A stretch of 20,777 bases of DNA from assembly GCA_002170875.2 (NCBI GenBank), contig NHHT02000005.1, positions 1 to 20,777 on the forward strand, read 5' to 3'. Position numbers and translations under genes: made by a program. The notes beneath the pieces were generated by a model. The model ran no database searches. It had not been told where the DNA came from and was given only the letters and a program-made list of their open reading frames with translations. Below, one piece after another: positions 16,420 through 20,777 of the stretch. This DNA is from Pelagibacteraceae bacterium TMED170. Its GTDB lineage: Bacteria > Pseudomonadota > Alphaproteobacteria > Pelagibacterales > Pelagibacteraceae. How positions within the stretch are numbered: the stretch's first letter is position 1; every line of letters starts with the position of its first letter.

Positions 16420-16970
16420 TGACTATCAATAAGAAAAAATTAACACCCATCGCTTTAATTTCAATTTTTTTTATTATGTTAAGTTTATCATTTGCAGCAG
16501 TTCCACTTTATGATTTGTTCTGTAGAGTCACTGGTTTTGGAGGAACTACTCAGGATGCGTCTAACAAGGAATTACCAAAAGTTATTGTTGATCAAGATTA
16601 TAAAATGAGATTTGATACTAATACCAATGGTGCTCTTGACTGGAAATTTTACCCTGAAGTAAACACAGTCGACATAAAACCCGGTGAAGTTCACACTGTA
16701 AAATTTAAAGTTATAAATCAAAGTGCAAGTGTTTCATCTGGTTCAGCTTCTTTTAATGTCTCACCTGCACCATTTGGAATATATTTAAATAAAATAGGAT
16801 GTTTTTGCTTTGAAAAACAAACACTTAAAGCAGGAGAGCAACAAGATTTTGTACTAACATTTTTCTTGGATCCAAAAGTTGTTGATGATAATAAAACTAA
16901 AGATATAACTGATGTGACATTATCGTTCACTTTCTTCTCATCGGATTACTATAAAATTAAGAAAATTTAA
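16419..16970 (+). CDS. ctaG: Cytochrome c oxidase copper chaperone CtaG/Cox11
   Basis: Delivers copper to the CuB site of subunit I. The 183 aa are anchored by one N-terminal helix (about 10-28) with the soluble domain in the periplasm. Conserved features: VPLYDLFCRVTGFGG with Cys35 near the membrane, the Ig-like core, and the copper-binding CFCF (Cys128, Cys130) in NKIGCFCFEKQTL. The family ending with DPxxxDD is present as FFLDPKVVDDNKT. Its ATG overlaps the stop of the 36-aa gene. Subunit III follows after 3 bases. Confidence 0.96.
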   Translation: MTINKKKLTPIALISIFFIMLSLSFAAVPLYDLFCRVTGFGGTTQDASNKELPKVIVDQDYKMRFDTNTNGALDWKFYPEVNTVDIKPGEVHTVKFKVINQSASVSSGSASFNVSPAPFGIYLNKIGCFCFEKQTLKAGEQQDFVLTFFLDPKVVDDNKTKDITDVTLSFTFFSSDYYKIKKI

Positions 16971-16973
16971 ATT

Positions 16974-17765
16974 ATGTCTTCCAAAGAAAAAAAACATGAA
17001 TTTCATTTAGTAGACCCGAGCCCTTGGCCCATTTATACTTCTTTTGCTACTTTAGTTCTTGCTATCGGTGCAGTTTATTACTTCCACACTAAAACACTTT
17101 GGCTTTTGTTAATTGGAACTGCTTTACTTATTTATGGAGCATTTATGTGGTGGAGAGATGTAATAGAGGAAGCTGAACATCAAGGACATCATACACCAGT
17201 AGTACAAATTGGTCACCGTTATGGAATGACACTTTTCATCGCTTCGGAGGTTATGTTTTTTGTTGCTTGGTTTTGGGCATATTTTAACGCAAGTCTTTTT
17301 CCAACAGAAGCAATAGGTTCTTCTTGGCCTCCTCCAGACATAAAAACTTTTGATCCTTGGGATATTCCACTTATAAACACACTGATTCTATTACTATCTG
17401 GGACAACTGTTACTTGGGCACATCATGCCATGCTGGAAAATGATAGAAAAGGTTTAGTAAATGGTTTGATCGCAACTGTTTTTTTAGGTTTTATTTTTTC
17501 TTGTTTTCAAGCCTACGAATATCATCATGCAACATTTACAATTGATGGAAATATATATGGATCTACATTTTATATGGCTACTGGTTTTCATGGTTTCCAC
17601 GTAATTGTTGGAACAATTTTTCTTGCAGTATGTTTATTAAGGTCCATGAAAGGACATTCTAATCCAGAGCATCATTTTGGTTTTGAAGCAGCAGCATGGT
17701 ATTGGCATTTTGTCGATGTAGTATGGTTATTTTTGTTTGCAGCTGTTTACATATGGGGTAGTTGA
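16974..17765 (+). CDS. ctaE: Cytochrome c oxidase subunit III
   Basis: The third core subunit, stabilising subunit I and proton uptake. At 263 aa with seven predicted helices it has the long, fused-type topology of alphaproteobacterial and mitochondrial enzymes. Recognisable segments: HEFHLVDPSPWPI at the start, MWWRDVIEEAEHQGHHT, the membrane glutamate Glu92 in ASEVMFFVAWFWAYF, TVTWAHHA, YEY and FHGFHVIVGT, then AAWYWHFVDVVWLFLF near the end. The DUF983 gene often found after it in other alphaproteobacteria is absent; surf1 follows after 7 bases. Confidence 0.97.
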   Translation: MSSKEKKHEFHLVDPSPWPIYTSFATLVLAIGAVYYFHTKTLWLLLIGTALLIYGAFMWWRDVIEEAEHQGHHTPVVQIGHRYGMTLFIASEVMFFVAWFWAYFNASLFPTEAIGSSWPPPDIKTFDPWDIPLINTLILLLSGTTVTWAHHAMLENDRKGLVNGLIATVFLGFIFSCFQAYEYHHATFTIDGNIYGSTFYMATGFHGFHVIVGTIFLAVCLLRSMKGHSNPEHHFGFEAAAWYWHFVDVVWLFLFAAVYIWGS

Positions 17766-17772
17766 GAATTAA

Positions 17773-18429
17773 TTGAAAAAATCTTTATCATTCACAATAT
17801 TTGTAATTTTTTTTATAACACTATTTTGTTCCCTGGGAACATGGCAACTTTATAGATTACAATGGAAACAAGCTTTAATAAGTGAAATTAAACAAGGATT
17901 AGATTCAACACCTGTAGAATATTCGAAATTAATAAGTCAAAATTATCAAAGAGTAGCTCTAAAAGGAAAGTATTTTTTTAAAGATCAAATATATCTTTAC
18001 AGTTTAAATGAAAAAGGACAGCCTGGATTTGATGTAATTACTCCGTTTGAGACATTATCTGGTGAAAATGTTTTGATTAATAGAGGATGGATTAAAAAAG
18101 AATTAAAGAATACAAAAGAGATTAATTTAGTCAAAAATAATCTAGTCCTAGGTTTTTTGAAAAAAAATATAAAAAAAAATATCTTCAAACCTGATAATAG
18201 TATTGAAGAAAATATATGGTTTTCAATAAATATTGAAGATTTAAAAAAATCAACTGGTAAAGATTTTAATGATTTTATTGTATATTTGGAAAATATTGAA
18301 GTAAAAATACCTGCGCCAAAAAAAATATCTGTTGATGTGCCAAATAATCACCTCAAATATGCTATAACTTGGTATTCAATTTCAATATCTATTTTGTTTT
18401 ATTTTTTATATTTTAGAAAGAAACAATGA
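17773..18429 (+). CDS. SURF1 family oxidase assembly protein
   Basis: Helps insert haem a into cytochrome c oxidase subunit I at the membrane. The 218 aa have the family layout: an N-terminal helix (about 5-22) followed by GTWQLYRLQWKQALI, a periplasmic domain with GQPGFDVITPFE and NRGWIKKE, and a C-terminal helix preceded by NNHLKYAITWYS. The start is a TTG at 17773: it opens MKKSLSFTIF, and no ATG lies near the beginning of the conserved region. It overlaps thrC by ATGA. Confidence 0.92.
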   Translation: MKKSLSFTIFVIFFITLFCSLGTWQLYRLQWKQALISEIKQGLDSTPVEYSKLISQNYQRVALKGKYFFKDQIYLYSLNEKGQPGFDVITPFETLSGENVLINRGWIKKELKNTKEINLVKNNLVLGFLKKNIKKNIFKPDNSIEENIWFSINIEDLKKSTGKDFNDFIVYLENIEVKIPAPKKISVDVPNNHLKYAITWYSISISILFYFLYFRKKQ

Positions 18430-19802
18430 ACTATTTTAGTACAAGAGATAAAAGTTTAAAATTCAGTTTTAAAGATATATTTCTTAGAGGCTTGGCTCCT
18501 GATGGAGGTTTGTTTTTACCTTCAGATTTAAGAAAGTATAGTGAATTAGAAATTAAATCTTTAGGCAAGTTGTCTTATGTAGACCTGGCAACAGAAATAA
18601 TTTTTAATTTCTGTAAAAATGATATTGAAAAAACAAAACTTAAATCTCTTATAGAAAAGTCTTACAAAAATTTTGATAGTAAAGAGGTTGTTAATATTAA
18701 AAAAGTAGGAAATATTAATCTTTTAGAACTTTATAATGGTCCAACATTAGCTTTTAAAGATATTGCAATGCAAGTTATAGGAAACATGTATGACGTATTT
18801 CAAGCTGCTGATGAAAAAAAAGTAAATGTGGTAGTAGCTACTTCAGGAGATACAGGCTCCGCTGCTATAGCAGCACTAAATCATAAAAAAAATATTAATT
18901 TATTCGTACTTCATCCCTATAATAAAATCTCTAATATTCAAAGAAAGATCATGACTACTATTGACTCAAATAATGTTTTTAACTTAGCCATTAAAGGGAC
19001 TTTTGATGACTGTCAAAAGATTGTAAAAGAAATGTTTTCAGAAAACAAATTTAGAGAAAAGATTAATATGTCTGGCGTAAATTCTATTAACTGGGCTCGT
19101 ATTGTTTGTCAGATAGTTTATTATTTTTATACGGTATTAAAATTTCATAATAAAAAATTAAATTTTTCAGTTCCTACAGGAAATTTTGGAGATATATATG
19201 CTGGATATATTGCAAAAAAAATGGGGTTGCCAATAGAAAAACTTATAGTTGCCACTAACGAAAACGATATTCTAAAGAGAGTTATTAATTCAGGTGAGTA
19301 CAAACCAAGCTTTGTAAAACCATCTTTATCTCCTAGCATGGATATCCAAGTATCTAGCAATTTTGAAAGACTTCTATACGATATAGTCGATCAAGATGAT
19401 AAAAAAGTAAGTACATTAATGGCGAAATTACAATCCAATGGCTCTTTTAAATTAGATAAAGAAGAGGTTAAAAAAATTAAAAAAGATTTTAGTGCTGAAA
19501 AAGTAAGCGATAAAGAGACTTTAGAAATTATAAAAAATTTTGAACATAAGTATAATTTTATTTTAGACCCACACACTGCAACAGCTGTGGTTGCGTCAAG
19601 TAGGATTAAAGATGACTCCGATAACATTATATTAGGAACTGCTCACCCATATAAGTTTTTAGAAACAATAAAAAAAGCTACAGGCAAAGAAGTTCAACCA
19701 CCCAAACAATTGCCTAACATTTTAGATAAAAAAGAAAAATATGATATATTAGAAAACAAAGTTTTAAATGTTAAAAATTATATTTTAGAAAAAGTAGCAT
19801 GA
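18426..19802 (+). CDS. thrC: Threonine synthase
   Basis: Converts O-phosphohomoserine to threonine using pyridoxal phosphate. The 458 aa belong to the longer class found in Proteobacteria and yeast: N-terminal MNYFSTRD, LAPDGGLFLP (23-32), the PLP lysine Lys111 in GPTLAFKDIAMQ, the phosphate-binding ATSGDTGSAAIAA, NSINWARIVCQIVYYF and PTGNFGDIYAGYIAKKMGLP. It is translationally coupled to surf1 upstream and to the peroxiredoxin downstream (ATGA both times). The surf1-thrC linkage is common in alphaproteobacteria. The putative thrB end lies about 0.9 kb away on the other strand. Confidence 0.97.
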   Translation: MNYFSTRDKSLKFSFKDIFLRGLAPDGGLFLPSDLRKYSELEIKSLGKLSYVDLATEIIFNFCKNDIEKTKLKSLIEKSYKNFDSKEVVNIKKVGNINLLELYNGPTLAFKDIAMQVIGNMYDVFQAADEKKVNVVVATSGDTGSAAIAALNHKKNINLFVLHPYNKISNIQRKIMTTIDSNNVFNLAIKGTFDDCQKIVKEMFSENKFREKINMSGVNSINWARIVCQIVYYFYTVLKFHNKKLNFSVPTGNFGDIYAGYIAKKMGLPIEKLIVATNENDILKRVINSGEYKPSFVKPSLSPSMDIQVSSNFERLLYDIVDQDDKKVSTLMAKLQSNGSFKLDKEEVKKIKKDFSAEKVSDKETLEIIKNFEHKYNFILDPHTATAVVASSRIKDDSDNIILGTAHPYKFLETIKKATGKEVQPPKQLPNILDKKEKYDILENKVLNVKNYILEKVA

Positions 19803-20287
19803 AAATAAAAATAGGTGAGAAATTACCATCAGCAAATTTTTTTATTTTAGACGATAATAATGTCGTACAAAAAATTAATTCTAGTTCTCTATTTAAAAAT
19901 CAAAAAGCTATTTTAATTGGGGTTCCAGGAGCTTTTACAAAAGTTTGCTCTGCTGAACATTTACCTGGTTATGTTAATAATTTTGAAGAAGCAAAGAAAA
20001 AAGGAGTTACAAAAATTATATGTATTTCTGTAAACGATCCAAATGTAATGAAAGCTTGGGGGAAAAGTCAAAATGTAAAGGATAAAGTGTTTATGATTGC
20101 AGATCCTTTTTGTGAATTTACCAAAGTTATTGGAGCCGAAGTTGATAAATCCGAAAAGGGACTTGGTCTTAGATCTGTTAGATATACAATGTTAGTAGAA
20201 AATGAAATTGTAAAAACAATTAAAGAAGAAAAAGAAACTGGAATATGTGAAATTTCTGCAGCAGAAAATTTTATAAAAAATATTTAA
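19799..20287 (+). CDS. Peroxiredoxin, Prx5 type
   Basis: Reduces peroxides with a thiol. The 162-aa protein shows the Prx5 active site VPGAFTKVCSAEHLPGY with peroxidatic Cys50 and the supporting Thr47, Arg128 in LGLRSVRYTMLVEN, and further cysteines at 75, 105 and 150. Cys150 in GICEISAAENFI sits where the resolving Cys of atypical two-Cys Prx5 enzymes is found, so an intramolecular disulfide is possible; a glutathione-dependent one-Cys mechanism is the alternative. No fused glutaredoxin domain. It begins inside the thrC stop (ATGA) and its own stop overlaps the convergent rnhA stop by 4 bases. Confidence 0.93.
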   Translation: MKIKIGEKLPSANFFILDDNNVVQKINSSSLFKNQKAILIGVPGAFTKVCSAEHLPGYVNNFEEAKKKGVTKIICISVNDPNVMKAWGKSQNVKDKVFMIADPFCEFTKVIGAEVDKSEKGLGLRSVRYTMLVENEIVKTIKEEKETGICEISAAENFIKNI

Positions 20288-20712
20288 TTATTTATAGCTT
20301 TAGTAGCAAGTTCGTCTGCTAAATTATTATACTTATTATTAGAATGACCCTTAACCCATTTCCACGAAACTTTATTTTTTTTACACAGACTATTTAATTT
20401 TATCCAAAGATCTTTATTTTTAACTAATTTTTTATTTGAACTTCGCCAACCATTTTTTTCCCATTTTTTAATCCATTCAGTGATACCATTTTTTACATAA
20501 GTTGAATCCGTATAGATCGTGATTTCTGAGTTTGGTTTAATTTTCATTAAAGCCATTATTGGAGCCATTAACTCCATTCTATTATTTGTAGTACTTTTTT
20601 CTTTACCAGAAATTTTTTTTTGGTTCTTGTTTTTATCAAATATTACAGCTCCCCATCCCCCTGGCCCAGGGTTTCCCGAGCAAGCCCCATCAGTATAAAT
20701 TATATATTTCAT
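20284..20712 (-). CDS. rnhA: Ribonuclease HI
   Basis: Cleaves RNA in RNA-DNA hybrids. The 142 aa have a complete active site: Asp8 in YTDGACSGNPGPGGWGAV, Glu47 in NNRMELMA, Asp69 in IYTDSTYV, His123 in KGHSNNKYN, and Asp133 in LADELA. Its ATG overlaps the upstream thrB-like stop by one base (TAATG), consistent with the thrB-rnhA order common in alphaproteobacteria. It converges with the peroxiredoxin gene. Confidence 0.97.
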   Translation of the reverse strand: MKYIIYTDGACSGNPGPGGWGAVIFDKNKNQKKISGKEKSTTNNRMELMAPIMALMKIKPNSEITIYTDSTYVKNGITEWIKKWEKNGWRSSNKKLVKNKDLWIKLNSLCKKNKVSWKWVKGHSNNKYNNLADELATKAINN

Positions 20713-20777
20713 TAAAAAAAATAATCCTCAAAAGATCTAGAATTTTTATGAAATTCTAGTCTCTTTAAATATTCCAT
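20712..20777 (-). CDS. thrB: C-terminal end of homoserine kinase ThrB (partial, cut by window edge)
   Basis: Reading the minus strand from the window edge gives 21 residues, beginning MEYLKRLEFHKNS and ending EDYFF before a TAA at 20714-20712. The pattern E-Y-x2-R-x2-F-H-x4-S-x2-D/E-Y is how homoserine kinases of the alphaproteobacterial (aminoglycoside-phosphotransferase-fold) type end. The TAATG overlap with rnhA fits the usual thrB-rnhA order. The leading Met is at the very edge and is probably internal. The rest of the gene lies outside the window. Only 21 residues support the call. Confidence 0.72.
   Translation of the reverse strand: MEYLKRLEFHKNSRSFEDYFF

Noticed and set aside
20280..20290. 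Terminator between the convergent peroxiredoxin and RNase HI genes
   Set aside because: The two stops overlap by 4 bases and no stem followed by a T run is present on either strand.
20737..20759. Perfect 9-bp inverted repeat CTAGAATTT/AAATTCTAG, terminator-like, near the right edge
   Set aside because: It lies inside the reading frame of the probable thrB C-terminus on the minus strand and is not followed by a clear T tract, so it is most likely a coding coincidence.

Overview
The window looks like a chromosomal segment of a very AT-rich, streamlined alphaproteobacterium. SAR11 ('Candidatus Pelagibacter'-type) is the best fit. This rests on extreme A/T bias, lysine/asparagine/isoleucine-rich proteins, intergenic gaps of mostly 0-50 bp, frequent ATGA/TAATG overlaps, and alphaproteobacterial gene orders (coxB-coxA-ctaB-coxF-like-ctaG-coxC-surf1-thrC; thrB-rnhA; lpxK next to a DUF2093 gene). 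The placement is inference; no database search was possible.

Layout. (1) 1-928: an intact tRNA-Ser(GGA), a structured leader, two small related two-helix membrane proteins of unknown function separated by a perfect 12-bp hairpin, and then a second, 5'-truncated copy of the tRNA-Ser 3' portion. This is the only accessory-looking part and has the architecture of a tiny tRNA-nested insertion without an integrase. (2) 927-2747 (minus): purD then rsmD. (3) 2781-2978 (plus): a small DUF2093 protein. (4) 2979-8663 (minus): ubiA, an MsbA-like ABC exporter, waaA, lpxK and an LpxL/HtrB-like acyltransferase. The last four form a lipid A/Kdo assembly and export operon. (5) 8718-9128 (plus): a DUF2721 membrane protein. 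(6) 9130-12171 (minus): a type II haloacid dehalogenase, a double CDGSH iron-sulfur protein, a pirin, a zinc-free quinone oxidoreductase and a DUF1289 protein, a compact redox/detoxification cluster. (7) 12189-12902 (plus): rsmE. (8) 12956-20287 (plus): an aa3-type cytochrome c oxidase operon with structural subunits II, I and III, heme O synthase, a 36-residue CoxF-like peptide, the copper chaperone CtaG and SURF1, continuing by overlapping starts into thrC and a peroxiredoxin. (9) 20284-20777 (minus): rnhA and the C-terminal end of what is most likely thrB, cut by the window edge.

How the genes work together: the cox block holds the catalytic subunits plus heme and copper assembly factors for the terminal oxidase. 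The minus-strand block at 2979-7791 covers Kdo transfer, 4'-phosphorylation, late acylation and flipping of lipid A. thrC and thrB (last two steps of threonine synthesis) face each other across a peroxiredoxin and RNase HI. No stretch longer than 300 bases lacks a gene. No CRISPR array, insertion sequence, integrase or rRNA was seen. The most unusual feature is the tRNA-Ser-bounded cassette at the left end, whose distal tRNA fragment differs from the intact gene by paired, structure-preserving substitutions.
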